From NCBI GenBank assembly GCA_016783965.1, contig JADHVO010000007.1:124001-188000 (forward strand): a DNA stretch of 64,000 nucleotides, read 5' to 3'. How positions within the stretch are numbered: position 1 is the first letter of the stretch; each line of letters starts with the position of its first letter. The notes under the pieces are model-generated. The model searched no databases, was not told the origin of the DNA, and was given only the letters and a program-made list of their open reading frames with translations. Shown here piece after piece: positions 50,766 through 59,907 of the stretch. The position numbers and the translations under genes are program-made. The DNA comes from Alphaproteobacteria bacterium. Its GTDB lineage: Bacteria; Pseudomonadota; Alphaproteobacteria; Micropepsales; Micropepsaceae.

Positions 50766-53114
50766 ATGACACCCAGTAAACTCGACATCCTCGCCGAACT
50801 GGAGCGCAAGGTGCTCTGGCTGGCGAGCTGGACCGTGCACAACGCCAACCATGTTCGCGACACGGGTGACAGCCTGAAGGTCGGCGGGCATCAGGCGTCG
50901 TCGGCGTCGCTTGCGACCATCATGACGGCGCTCTACTTCGCAGTGCTGAAGCCCGAGGACCGCGTCGCGGTGAAGCCGCATGCCTCGCCGATCTTCCATG
51001 CCATCCAGTACCTGCTCGGCAAGCAGACGCGCGAGAAGCTTGAAGCGTTCCGCGCTTATGGCGGCGCGCAAAGCTATCCCTCGCGCACCAAGGATACCGA
51101 CGACGTCGATTTCTCGACCGGCTCGGTCGGTCTCGGTGTTGCGATTACCGCCTTCGCCAGCATGGTGCAGGACTACGTCCACGCGCATGGCTGGGCGAGC
51201 GGGCGGCCCAAGGGCCGCATGATCGCGCTGGTTGGCGATGCCGAGCTGGACGAGGGCAACATCTATGAGGCGCTGCTCGAAGGATGGAAGTTCGGCCTCA
51301 GGAACACCTGGTGGATCATCGACTACAACCGCCAGAGCCTCGACGCCGTGGTGCGCGAGGATTTGCACACTCGTTTCGAGAAGCTGTTCCAGGCGATGGG
51401 CTGGGACCTGGTGGTGCTGAAATACGGTAAGCTCCAGGAAGCGGCGTTCCGCGAACCCGGTGGCGACAAGCTGAAGGCTTGGATCGACAACGCGCCGAAC
51501 CAGCTCTACTCGGCGCTGACGTTCCAGGGCGGCGCGGCGTGGCGGCGGCGGCTGATGGACGATCTGGGCGACCAGGGCGACGTGTCCAGGCTGATCGCCG
51601 CGCGCGACGACGACCAGCTCGCTGCGCTGATGAACAATCTCGGCGGCCACGACCTGCCGTCGATCCTGGAGGCGTTCGAGAAGATCGATCACGACCGTCC
51701 GGTCTGCTTTCTCTGCTACACGGTGAAGGGTTTCGGCCTGCCGCTCGCGGGCCACAAGGACAACCATGCCGGGCTGATGAACGAGGCGCAGATGAACCAG
51801 TTGCGCACGCTGATGACCGTGCGCGACGGGTTCGAGTGGGAGAGGTTCGAGGGCCTGTCGCTCGATCCGGCGACGATCCAGTCATTCCTCGACTCCGTGC
51901 CGTTCGCGCAGGAAGCGGAGCGCCGCCTCACTGCGCCGCACATCGCGGTGCCGGAGGAGTTGACGCTGCCGGCGCAGAAGACGATTTCCACCCAGGCCGC
52001 GTTCGGCAACCTGCTGAACGAGATCGGCCGCGGCGACAGCGACCTGTCGCGCCACATTGTCACCACATCGCCCGACGTCACCGTCTCGACCAATCTCGGC
52101 GCCTGGGTGAACCGTCGCGGACTGTTCGGCGTCAGCGCGCAGGGCGACACGTTCCGCGATCAGAAAATCCCGTCGACGCAGCGCTGGGAATTCTCCGCCG
52201 GCGGCCAGCACATGGAGCTGGGCATCGCGGAGATGAACCTGTTTTTGCTGCTGAGCGCACTCGGCCTGTCGCACAGCCTGTTCGGTACGCGCCTCTTGCC
52301 GGTGGGTACGCTCTATGATCCGTTCATCGCGCGCGGCCTCGATGCGTTGAACTATGCCTGCTACCAGGACGCGCGGTTCATTCTGGTGGCGACGCCAAGC
52401 GGTGTCGCGCTCGCGCCGGAGGGCGGGGCACACCAGTCCATCGGCACGCCGATGATCGGCATGGCGCAGCCGGGTCTCACATCCTACGAACCCGCCTACG
52501 CCGACGAGCTGGCAGTGATCCTGCGCTGGGCGTTTGAGCACGTCCAGGATGAGGCGCATGGCGGTTCGGTCTATCTGCGCCTGACCACGCGCGCGCTCGA
52601 CCAGCTTGCGCGCACGCTCGATGCGGCCCAGAAGCGCGACATCATCGCCGGCGGCTACTGGCTGGCGGAGCCGAGCGCCGCGACGCGCGTGGTGCTTGCC
52701 TATCAGGGCGCGGTGTCGCCGGAGGTGATCAGCGCCGCCGGGCTGATGGCGGAAGACCGCCGGGGCGTCGGCGTGCTGGCGCTGACCTCGGCAGATCGTC
52801 TGTACACGGAATGGCGCCGCGGCCTGAAGCACCGCCAGCAGGGCGCCCTGAGCCAGCCGTCGCACGTCGAAAGCCTGCTCGCCCGCGTGCCGCGCGACGC
52901 GGTGATCGTGACGGTGGTCGACGGCTATCCCGCGACGTTGTCCTGGCTTGGCGGTGTGCACGGCCACCGCGTGCAAGGCCTTGGCGTCGATGCGTTCGGT
53001 CAGACCGGCACCATCGCCGACCTGTACCGCCACTTCGGTTTCGATGCCGAGGGTATCATGCGCGCGGTGGAAGCGGCCGCGCCGGGCCGGCCGATCCGGT
53101 TCCGGGCCGGATAG
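50766..53114 (+). CDS. AceE/transketolase-like TPP enzyme (pyruvate dehydrogenase E1-type)
   Basis: 782 residues, shorter than AceE (about 890) but longer than transketolase (about 660). LGGH-type motif appears as VGGHQASSASLATIM, then STGSVGLGVAITAF and the TPP/Mg motif VGDAELDEGNIYEALLEG, all closest to homodimeric E1. HMELGIAEMNLFLLLSALG gives the pyrimidine-domain Glu. No E2 or E3 genes adjoin; phosphotransacetylase and acetate kinase follow instead. A 2-oxoacid dehydrogenase E1 or an acetyl-phosphate-forming role are both open. Confidence 0.82.
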   Translation: MTPSKLDILAELERKVLWLASWTVHNANHVRDTGDSLKVGGHQASSASLATIMTALYFAVLKPEDRVAVKPHASPIFHAIQYLLGKQTREKLEAFRAYGGAQSYPSRTKDTDDVDFSTGSVGLGVAITAFASMVQDYVHAHGWASGRPKGRMIALVGDAELDEGNIYEALLEGWKFGLRNTWWIIDYNRQSLDAVVREDLHTRFEKLFQAMGWDLVVLKYGKLQEAAFREPGGDKLKAWIDNAPNQLYSALTFQGGAAWRRRLMDDLGDQGDVSRLIAARDDDQLAALMNNLGGHDLPSILEAFEKIDHDRPVCFLCYTVKGFGLPLAGHKDNHAGLMNEAQMNQLRTLMTVRDGFEWERFEGLSLDPATIQSFLDSVPFAQEAERRLTAPHIAVPEELTLPAQKTISTQAAFGNLLNEIGRGDSDLSRHIVTTSPDVTVSTNLGAWVNRRGLFGVSAQGDTFRDQKIPSTQRWEFSAGGQHMELGIAEMNLFLLLSALGLSHSLFGTRLLPVGTLYDPFIARGLDALNYACYQDARFILVATPSGVALAPEGGAHQSIGTPMIGMAQPGLTSYEPAYADELAVILRWAFEHVQDEAHGGSVYLRLTTRALDQLARTLDAAQKRDIIAGGYWLAEPSAATRVVLAYQGAVSPEVISAAGLMAEDRRGVGVLALTSADRLYTEWRRGLKHRQQGALSQPSHVESLLARVPRDAVIVTVVDGYPATLSWLGGVHGHRVQGLGVDAFGQTGTIADLYRHFGFDAEGIMRAVEAAAPGRPIRFRAG

Positions 53115-53178
53115 GTGAGTCAAATCAACGACACGGCTGCACCATAGTGTCAGTCTTGTTTGCATTAGCGGGGTAGTC

Positions 53179-54111
53179 ATGGGCGAAGGGACGACAGGTA
53201 ATCCGCAGAAGGGCCGTCACTATCGCCAGCTGCTGGCGCAGTGTGCAGGCCTTGCACCGCTCAAGACCGCCGTTGTGCATCCGGTCGATGCGCTGTCGCT
53301 GACCGGCGCGATCGAGGCGGCGCATGCGGGCCTGATCGTACCGGTGCTGGTCGGGCCCGAGCACAGGATCCGCGCCGCCGCGGACGCAGCGCGGATCGAT
53401 GTCGCGCCCTACACGCTGGTCGCCACCGAGCACAGCCACGCGGCTGCCGCGAAAGCCGTGGAGCTTGCCTGCGGGCGCACGGTCGAGGCGATCATGAAAG
53501 GCAGCCTGCACACTGACGAGCTGATGCACGCCGTCATTGGCGAGCCGGCGATTCATACCGACCGGCGCATGAGCCACGTCTTTGTGATTGACGCGCCGCT
53601 CTATCCGCGTCCGCTCTATCTGACCGATGCGGCGATCAATATCTATCCGACGCTCGATGAGAAGCGAGACATCGTCCAGAACGCCATCGACCTCGCGCGT
53701 GCGCTGGGCGTGGAACAGCCGAAGGTCGCCATCCTGTCGGCGGTCGAAACCGTCACGGAGAAGATCAAGTCCACCATCGATGCGGCTGCGCTCTGCAAGA
53801 TGGCGGACCGCGGCCAGCTCACCGGCGGCGTGCTCGACGGCCCGCTGGCGTTCGACAACGCCGTGTCGTGTGAGGCGGCGGCGGCGAAGGGCATCGTGTC
53901 GCCGGTCGCGGGCCGGGCGGACATCTTCGTCGTGCCCGATATCGAGGCGGGCAACATGCTCGCCAAGCAGCTCGAATACCTCGCCGACGCCGACATGGCG
54001 GGCGTGGTGCTGGGCGCGCGCGTGCCGATCATGCTGACCAGCCGCGCGGACAAGACGCTGGCGCGGCTGAGTTCCTGCGCCGTGGCGCTTCTGGGGGCGC
54101 GCCGCAAGTGA
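53179..54111 (+). CDS. Phosphate acetyl/butyryltransferase
   Basis: 310 residues, the short single-domain form. Typical stretches are AAHAGLIVPVLVGPEHRI, EAIMKGSLHTDELMHAV, RRMSHVFVIDAP, GGVLDGPLAFDNAVS and GRADIFVVPDIEAGNML. It interconverts acyl-CoA and acyl-phosphate. The stop overlaps the start of the acetate kinase gene (GTGA), so the two are a coupled CoA-to-acyl-phosphate-to-ATP module. Located 64 bases after the AceE-like gene. Confidence 0.92.
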   Translation: MGEGTTGNPQKGRHYRQLLAQCAGLAPLKTAVVHPVDALSLTGAIEAAHAGLIVPVLVGPEHRIRAAADAARIDVAPYTLVATEHSHAAAAKAVELACGRTVEAIMKGSLHTDELMHAVIGEPAIHTDRRMSHVFVIDAPLYPRPLYLTDAAINIYPTLDEKRDIVQNAIDLARALGVEQPKVAILSAVETVTEKIKSTIDAAALCKMADRGQLTGGVLDGPLAFDNAVSCEAAAAKGIVSPVAGRADIFVVPDIEAGNMLAKQLEYLADADMAGVVLGARVPIMLTSRADKTLARLSSCAVALLGARRK

Positions 54112-55298
54112 CGGACACGATCCTCGTCCTCAACGCCGGATCGTCGAGCATCAAGTTCACGCTGTTTACGCGTGCTGACCCGCTGACCCGCGCGGCGTCC
54201 CTCTGCGACGGCGCGGCCGAGAACCTTGGCCATACGGCGCACCTGCGTATCCTCGGCCCCAGGGGCGAGACGCTGGTCGAACGCGATCTTCCCGGCGCGG
54301 CGACGCATGACGATGCGCTGCGGGCGCTGCTCGACTGGTTCGAAAGCGCGTATGCCGGCCAGCGCCTCGCTGCCGCCGGACATCGTGTGGTTCACGGCGG
54401 TGCGAACTACACCGCGCCGGTGCTGATGGATGCGGCGGTGATGACCGGCCTGCGCGCACTGGTGCCGCTCGCGCCGCTGCACCAGCCCCACAATCTCCGC
54501 GCCATCGAGGCCTTGACGAAACTGCATCCGTCGCTGCCGCAGGTGGCGTGTTTCGACACCGCGTTCCATGTCACCCAACCTGCCATAGCCACGCTGTTCG
54601 CCCTGCCATACGCACTGACGGAGCAGGGCGTCCGCCGCTACGGCTTTCACGGTCTGTCCTACGAGTACATCGCGTCGCGGCTGCCGGAGGTCCTCGGGCC
54701 CGACGTGGCGCGCGGCCGCGTGGTGGTGGCGCATCTCGGCGCCGGCGCGAGCATGTGCGCGATGCAGGGCGGCAAGAGCGTCGCCACGACGATGGGCTTC
54801 ACAGCGCTCGACGGGCTGATGATGGGAAGCCGCACAGGCAGCATCGATCCAGGCGTCCTCCTCTACCTGCTCGACGCGCGCAAGATGAGCGCGGCCGAGA
54901 TCACCGACCTGCTGTACAGGCAGTCGGGGCTGCTGGGCGTGTCCGGCATCAGCGACGACATGCGCACGCTGCTCGCCAGCAGCGATCCACGGGCGCGGAC
55001 GGCTGTCGACCTGTTCGTCTATCGCATCGTGCGCGAGCTGGGATCGCTGGCCGCGGCACTGGGAGGTCTCGACGCCCTGATCTTCACCGCGGGCATCGGC
55101 GAACATGCGGCCGAAATCCGCCGCCGCGTGTGCGAGGGCGCGCGCTGGCTCGGGGTCGAGCTTGACGAGGCCGCAAACGCCCGCGGCGACATCTGCATTT
55201 CGCAAAGCCGCGTATCGGCCTGGGTCGTGCCGACCGACGAGGATCTGATGATCGCGCGGCACGCCACCGCCTGCCTCAAGGGCGGCACAGCCGGTTGA
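54108..55298 (+). CDS. ackA: Acetate/propionate kinase
   Basis: 396 residues from GTG 54108. LNAGSSSIKF is the phosphate-binding start; GHRVVHGGANYTAPVLMD, the catalytic acid in ACFDTAFHVTQP, YGFHGLSYEYIA and VVVAHLGAGASMCA follow, all diagnostic of acetate kinase. LIFTAGIGEHAAEIR is the ADP-binding end. It converts acetyl-phosphate and ADP to acetate and ATP, or the reverse. Coupled with the upstream transferase. Confidence 0.95.
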   Translation: MTDTILVLNAGSSSIKFTLFTRADPLTRAASLCDGAAENLGHTAHLRILGPRGETLVERDLPGAATHDDALRALLDWFESAYAGQRLAAAGHRVVHGGANYTAPVLMDAAVMTGLRALVPLAPLHQPHNLRAIEALTKLHPSLPQVACFDTAFHVTQPAIATLFALPYALTEQGVRRYGFHGLSYEYIASRLPEVLGPDVARGRVVVAHLGAGASMCAMQGGKSVATTMGFTALDGLMMGSRTGSIDPGVLLYLLDARKMSAAEITDLLYRQSGLLGVSGISDDMRTLLASSDPRARTAVDLFVYRIVRELGSLAAALGGLDALIFTAGIGEHAAEIRRRVCEGARWLGVELDEAANARGDICISQSRVSAWVVPTDEDLMIARHATACLKGGTAG

Positions 55299-55354
55299 AC
55301 GTCCGGCGTTTCCTTGCCACCATCGCTGTCAGACAACATCGGGAAACGCACGCC

Positions 55355-56611
55355 ATGGACAAGGTCGAAACCAACCCGAAGGGGTTCTCCGCCGAGGGCC
55401 TCGCCAGGATCGCGCCGACGCTTCAGCCGATCGTCGATAGCGGCGACCTGTCGGGCTACGTCACGCTGCTGTTCCGCCACGGCGAGATCGCGCAGGTCAA
55501 CACGCTCGGCCAGCGCGACATGGAGAAGAAGCTGCCGATGACGCGCGACACGCTGTTCCGCATTGCGTCGATGACCAAGCCGGTCACATCCGTCGCCGCG
55601 CTGATGCTGATGGAAGAGGGCAAGTTCAGGCTCTCCGACCCCATCACCAAATGGGCGCCCGAGTTCAAGGCGATGCGCGTGCTGAAGGACCCGCAGGGCG
55701 CGCTGAACGAGACGGTGCCAGCGGCGCGCGAGATCACCTTCGAGGACCTTTTCACCCACCGCTCGGGGCTCGCCTACGGCTTCTCCTCGCTCGGCCCGAT
55801 CGCGCACGAATACGCCCGCGTGCTGGGCGATGTGCTGAACAACGAACACGCGGAAGAGGAGTGGATGAAGCGGCTGGCGACGCTGCCGCTGCTCTACCAG
55901 CCCGGCGAGCGCTTCCATTACTCGCATTCGACCGACGTGCTGGGCTTCCTGGTCGGCCGCATCGCGGGCATGCCGTTCCGCGATTTCCTGATCGAGCGCA
56001 TCTTCAGGCCGCTGGGAATGCCCGACACCGACTTCTTCGTGCCGCCGGCCAAGCGCAACCGCGCCGCCGTGGTCTATCGCATGAACAACGAGAAGAACCA
56101 CCTCGAGCCCGTGCCGTTCAACCAGTTCGACGAGGCGCCGCATTTCTGCGGGGGCGGTGGCGGCCTGATCTCGACGGCCGACGACTACCTGAAATTCGCG
56201 CGCATGATGCTGAACAAGGGCGAGCTTGACGGCACGCGACTGCTGCAAAGCTCGACCGTCGAGTTGATGTGCACCAACCGCCTTACACCGGCGCAGCGCG
56301 CCATACCCTTCCTCGGCGCCATTCCGATGTGGGACGGCATGGGCTTCGGATTGGGCGTCAGCGTGATCGACCAGCCGGAGAAGCTCGGCTTCCTCGGCAT
56401 GGGCGGCATCGGCTCGTTCGGCTGGCCGGGCGCGTTCGGCACGTGGTGGCAGGCCGATCCGGCGAACGATCTGATCATGATCTACCTGATCCAGAATTCG
56501 ATGCCGCTGGAGCCCGGCGCCATCGCCAACCTCGCCGCCGGCCAGCGCATGGGCGGCCGCGTCGCGCTGCCCATGTTCCAGCGGGCGGCATACGATGCCC
56601 TGACAAAATAG
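55355..56611 (+). CDS. Serine hydrolase (beta-lactamase/esterase EstB-like)
   Basis: 418 residues from ATG 55355; a TTG at 55295 is in frame but unsupported. The SxxK motif is SMTK in FRIASMTKPV, with the Tyr of FHYSHSTDVLG as the second motif and the G-rich GIGSFGWPGAFGT as the third. No signal peptide, so it is probably a cytoplasmic esterase/lactonase rather than a penicillin-binding protein. It follows ackA by about 57 bases. Confidence 0.88.
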   Translation: MDKVETNPKGFSAEGLARIAPTLQPIVDSGDLSGYVTLLFRHGEIAQVNTLGQRDMEKKLPMTRDTLFRIASMTKPVTSVAALMLMEEGKFRLSDPITKWAPEFKAMRVLKDPQGALNETVPAAREITFEDLFTHRSGLAYGFSSLGPIAHEYARVLGDVLNNEHAEEEWMKRLATLPLLYQPGERFHYSHSTDVLGFLVGRIAGMPFRDFLIERIFRPLGMPDTDFFVPPAKRNRAAVVYRMNNEKNHLEPVPFNQFDEAPHFCGGGGGLISTADDYLKFARMMLNKGELDGTRLLQSSTVELMCTNRLTPAQRAIPFLGAIPMWDGMGFGLGVSVIDQPEKLGFLGMGGIGSFGWPGAFGTWWQADPANDLIMIYLIQNSMPLEPGAIANLAAGQRMGGRVALPMFQRAAYDALTK

Positions 56612-56614
56612 GCG

Positions 56615-56875
56615 CTACTGCTTCTTGTTGTAGAAGCGGCACCAGCCGGTGGGCGCGATCGTTCCCTCGACGATGGCGCACGATGACGGCGCCTTGAAGA
56701 AGGTGCAGGTGTCGCAGCGCTTCCCGTCCTTCGGTGTCGGCTGATAGCCGGCGGCCTTCTGGGCCATGGCCGCCGCTGCCGGCTGCGCCGCCAGCGTCGC
56801 GATCAGCAGCGCCGCGCTGCCGGCCGACGCGTTGCGCAGAATCTGGCGCCGGGAGACCGCGTTGTCATCGCTCAT
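56615..56875 (-). CDS. High-potential iron-sulfur protein (HiPIP), Tat-exported
   Basis: 86 residues from ATG 56875. A twin-arginine signal (SRRQILRNASAGSAALLIA) is followed by the four cluster cysteines Cys54, Cys57, Cys66 and Cys79 in the C-x2-C-x8-C-x12-C spacing of HiPIPs, with GWCRFY at the end. It holds one [4Fe-4S] cluster and carries single electrons in the periplasm. No cytochrome or reaction-centre gene is nearby, so its partner is unknown. Confidence 0.9.
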   Translation of the reverse strand: MSDDNAVSRRQILRNASAGSAALLIATLAAQPAAAAMAQKAAGYQPTPKDGKRCDTCTFFKAPSSCAIVEGTIAPTGWCRFYNKKQ

Positions 56876-57014
56876 CGAGTGCTCCTTCTGGTGTGCAACA
56901 GAAGAAAGCACGGCCATCGTGGCGCACGATTGATGCGGCTCAATATGGACAGTGGCCCACGTGTCAGGGTGTGAAGACATTGGGCATTGAGATCCGCCGC
57001 GGCACTGACGGGGC

Positions 57015-58256
57015 TTACCGCCGGTCCGCATTGGTTTCCGCCCGCGGCCGTGAGCTCGGCACGATCGGGATTTCTGCCTCGGTCAGCGGCTTCATCCATT
57101 TCTTGCGGCCCATCGCGGCAGCGATGAATGGCGCCAGCTCGCGTGCCTTCTTCGCTTCGCGCTCGGCGACCTGAGCCTTGAACTCCGGCATCACCTCGGC
57201 GGCGAACAGCTCCAGCGCCTCGCAGATATGCGCGTGTTTGTTGCGGCCGGCCTGCTGGAGGAAGATCACCTGGTCGACGCCGGCCTCCTGGAAGCCGCGG
57301 ATATGTTCGCGGATATCATCGGGCGTGCCGATGCCGTTGGCGTTGCGCGCCGCACCCCTCATGGCCGCGATGATCTCGTCGTCCTGCTTGGCGCGCGATT
57401 TCTGGAAATCCTCGAACAGCGACGAGCGTCCGGGCTTCACGTCGTGCGCCACCAGTGCGTTCACGGCATAGCCGAAGAACTCGAACCCTTCCTGACCGCG
57501 CCTTATCGCTTCGGCGCGGTCCTTGTGCACCGAGAAGTTCGACACCATCGCGATGTTGGCGTTCACCGCATGCCCGATCGGCACGCAGGCGTCCGACTTG
57601 ATGATGCCGTAATAGATGTCGGCCCAGTTGCGCGCCTCGTCCGGATCGACGAACGAGAACGCCAGCGCCCCGACGCCGTTTTGCGCCGCGACGCGGATCG
57701 TGTCGCGGTTGGTGCAGGCCATCCACATCGGCGGATGCGGCTTCTGCACCGGCTTCGGCACCACGTTGCGGCAAGGGAACGAGAAGCTCTTGCCCTCATA
57801 GCCGGGGTAGGGCGACATCGTCATCATGTTGGCGATCTGCTCCGCCGCCTCCAGCGCCATGGCACGCTTTTCTTTGGCCGGGATCTTGAAGCCGCCGAGC
57901 TCCAGCCGAGTCGCGCCCTCGCCGATGCCGAAATCCAGCCGCCCGCGCGAGATGATGTCGAGCGTGCCTAGCCCCTCGGCGGTGCGCGCCGGGTGGTTGT
58001 AGTTCGCGATCACCTGGCGAATGCCGTGGCCGACGCGGATGTTCTTCGTCAGCGCCGCGCAGGCGGCGAGGAACACTTCCGGCGCGGAAGAGTGCGAATA
58101 CTCCTCCAGGAAATGGTGCTCCACCTCCCACGCATAGTCGTAGCCGAGCCTGTCCGCGAGCACGACCTGCTCCAGCGCTTCGTGAAATAGCTTCGCCTCG
58201 TCGCCCTCGTTCCAGGGCTTGGGCAACTGATGCTCATAGAAGATCCCGAACCGCAT
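57015..58256 (-). CDS. LLM-class (luciferase-like) flavin-dependent oxidoreductase
   Basis: 413 residues. The TIM-barrel start MRFGIFYEHQLPKPW, then AWEVEHHFLEEYSHSSAPEV, IRVGHGIRQV and the FMN-region GRLDFGIGEGATRLE are typical of bacterial luciferase-like monooxygenases using reduced flavin. A partner flavin reductase is not adjacent. The substrate is unknown; related proteins act in xenobiotic or sulfur-compound oxidation. Divergent from the secreted hypothetical gene. Confidence 0.9.
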   Translation of the reverse strand: MRFGIFYEHQLPKPWNEGDEAKLFHEALEQVVLADRLGYDYAWEVEHHFLEEYSHSSAPEVFLAACAALTKNIRVGHGIRQVIANYNHPARTAEGLGTLDIISRGRLDFGIGEGATRLELGGFKIPAKEKRAMALEAAEQIANMMTMSPYPGYEGKSFSFPCRNVVPKPVQKPHPPMWMACTNRDTIRVAAQNGVGALAFSFVDPDEARNWADIYYGIIKSDACVPIGHAVNANIAMVSNFSVHKDRAEAIRRGQEGFEFFGYAVNALVAHDVKPGRSSLFEDFQKSRAKQDDEIIAAMRGAARNANGIGTPDDIREHIRGFQEAGVDQVIFLQQAGRNKHAHICEALELFAAEVMPEFKAQVAEREAKKARELAPFIAAAMGRKKWMKPLTEAEIPIVPSSRPRAETNADRR

Positions 58257-58430
58257 GACGCGTCTCCCGATGTCTTTTCGCCAGCGTAGGAGCGTGCGCC
58301 GCCCGCCCGCAAGCTTCCGCCACGGGCGCTTCCGGGTCGTTTCAACATCCGTGAGCCGCGCCGCCCACAGTTGACAACTGCCGGCGATTGCTCCAACACT
58401 TTGCTATATGGTGAAGTATTGGAGCGGGCG

Positions 58431-59108
58431 ATGATGGCGGCGAAGATTGCGGGATTGATGTTTGGCGTGGCGTGCGTGGCCGGGTCGGCGCCGCCGGCGG
58501 ACCCGCCGAAAACCATGGCGCCGCTTGAGCAGTATCTGATGCCGAAGGCGGAAGAGATCGCGCTGGCGCGCAGCGCCGCGCCGTCTGCGATCTCGGACAA
58601 CGCCGAGATCCGCGTGCTGACGCGCAACGGCTATGAAGTCGCCGCCAAGGGCACGAACGGCTTCGTCTGCCTGGTCGAGCGTGGCTGGACCGCGGGCTTC
58701 TCCGACAAAGTGTTCTGGAACCCGCGCATCCGCGGGCCGATCTGCTTCAACCCTGAAGCGGTGGCGTCGGTGTTGCCGGCGCACATCGAACGAACGACCT
58801 GGGTGCTCGCAGGCGTTTCGCGCGAGGAGATGGAGCGCCGCACGCCGGGCTCCGCGGCCAACACGCCGCCCGCCGCCGGCGCGATGTCCTACATGCTGTC
58901 CAGGCAGCAATACCTGTCCGACGACGGTGGCCACCACTGGCATCCGCACCTGATGTTCTGGGTGCCGCGCACGCCATCGTCTGACTGGGGCGCGAACCTG
59001 CCGGGCTCGCCGGTCGCCGGCGGCGGCACCGAGATCGGTCCGGTCACCACCTTTTTCGTTCCCGTCGGCAAATGGTCCGATGGCTCGCCTGCGGATATGG
59101 AGCATTGA
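58431..59108 (+). CDS. Secreted hypothetical protein
   Basis: 225 residues from ATG 58431, with GGAG six bases upstream. The N-terminus (KIAGLMFGVACVAGSA) is a signal peptide, possibly with a lipid-type cysteine although the lipobox is weak. The mature part is rich in Pro, Ala and Gly and has the pieces YEVAAKGTNGFVCLVERGW and HHWHPHLMFWVPR. I do not recognise the family. It is the first gene of a tight operon: two bases before the ArsR gene, then two SRPBCC genes and a GST. Confidence 0.75.
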   Translation: MMAAKIAGLMFGVACVAGSAPPADPPKTMAPLEQYLMPKAEEIALARSAAPSAISDNAEIRVLTRNGYEVAAKGTNGFVCLVERGWTAGFSDKVFWNPRIRGPICFNPEAVASVLPAHIERTTWVLAGVSREEMERRTPGSAANTPPAAGAMSYMLSRQQYLSDDGGHHWHPHLMFWVPRTPSSDWGANLPGSPVAGGGTEIGPVTTFFVPVGKWSDGSPADMEH

Positions 59109-59110
59109 GG

Positions 59111-59464
59111 ATGAATCAGGTGGAACGGCTCGACCGCACTTTCGCTGCGCTCACCGATCCCTCGCGCCGCGCGATCCTGGCGCGGCTGGAGCGGGAAGAG
59201 CAGGGCGCGACCGTCAGCGAACTCGCCCGGCCGCTGCCGATCAAGATGCCGGCTGTGATGAAGCATCTCGACGTGCTCGACGATGCGGGCCTGATCACGC
59301 GCAACAAGGAGGGCCGCACCGTCACGGTGCGCTTGTCGCCCAAGCCGATGCGCGAGGCAATGGAGTGGCTGCGCCGCTACGAGCGCTTCTGGTCTGCAAG
59401 CCTCGACCGGCTCGCGGCGCTGGCGGAAGCGAAGGAAACCGAACTGCGAAAGGCAGGCAAATGA
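59111..59464 (+). CDS. ArsR-family winged-helix transcriptional regulator
   Basis: 117 residues. The winged helix shows LTDPSRRAILARLE, the recognition region PIKMPAVMKHLDVLDDAGLI and the wing ITRNKEGRTVTVRLSP. No cysteine metal-binding motif is present, so it is not a classical arsenic sensor. Coupled to an SRPBCC (AHSA1) gene by an ATGA overlap, a standard ArsR-SRPBCC pair in alphaproteobacteria. Confidence 0.93.
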   Translation: MNQVERLDRTFAALTDPSRRAILARLEREEQGATVSELARPLPIKMPAVMKHLDVLDDAGLITRNKEGRTVTVRLSPKPMREAMEWLRRYERFWSASLDRLAALAEAKETELRKAGK

Positions 59465-59886
59465 CAAGCCTCACACTGGTACGCCGCATCAAGACACGGC
59501 CCTCGATGCTGTTCGATCTGCTGATCACGGCGGAAGGGATTTCCCAATGGTGGGGCCCGGATGCTGGCCCTGTGCTGATGGCGCAGTCCGATCCGCGCGT
59601 TGGTGGACGTTACCGCCTTCGCTTCCGCACGCTCGGCGGGATCGAGTGCGAAACCACTGGCGAGTTTCTCGAGATCACGCGCCATGAGCGCGTGCGCATG
59701 ACCTGGCGCTGGATCGACGACACGGATGAGTCGCTGATTGAGATGGTGCTGCGTCCGATCGCGGATGGTACCGAGCTGACCTTCACCCAGTCGCGGCTCG
59801 CCGACGAGGCAACCGCGCGCGGCCACGAAAAGGGCTGGAACGGTTCGCTCGACAAGCTGGAGGCCGCCATTGCCCTGGTCGGATGA
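59461..59886 (+). CDS. SRPBCC/AHSA1-domain protein, copy 1
   Basis: 141 residues from ATG 59461, overlapping the ArsR stop. The START-like fold begins LTLVRRIKTRPSMLFDLLIT and shows ISQWWGPDAGPV and RVRMTWRWIDD. These small hydrophobic-ligand-binding proteins usually partner an ArsR regulator. The next gene is a close paralogue, so this is a tandem duplication. Confidence 0.9.
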   Translation: MTSLTLVRRIKTRPSMLFDLLITAEGISQWWGPDAGPVLMAQSDPRVGGRYRLRFRTLGGIECETTGEFLEITRHERVRMTWRWIDDTDESLIEMVLRPIADGTELTFTQSRLADEATARGHEKGWNGSLDKLEAAIALVG

Positions 59887-59907
59887 CGCTCTGCGAAAGG
59901 ACAGCCG

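Noticed and set aside
50766-53114. Phosphoketolase, suggested by adjacent phosphotransacetylase and acetate kinase
   Set aside because: The N-terminal motifs follow the AceE/transketolase pattern and the phosphoketolase signatures are absent.
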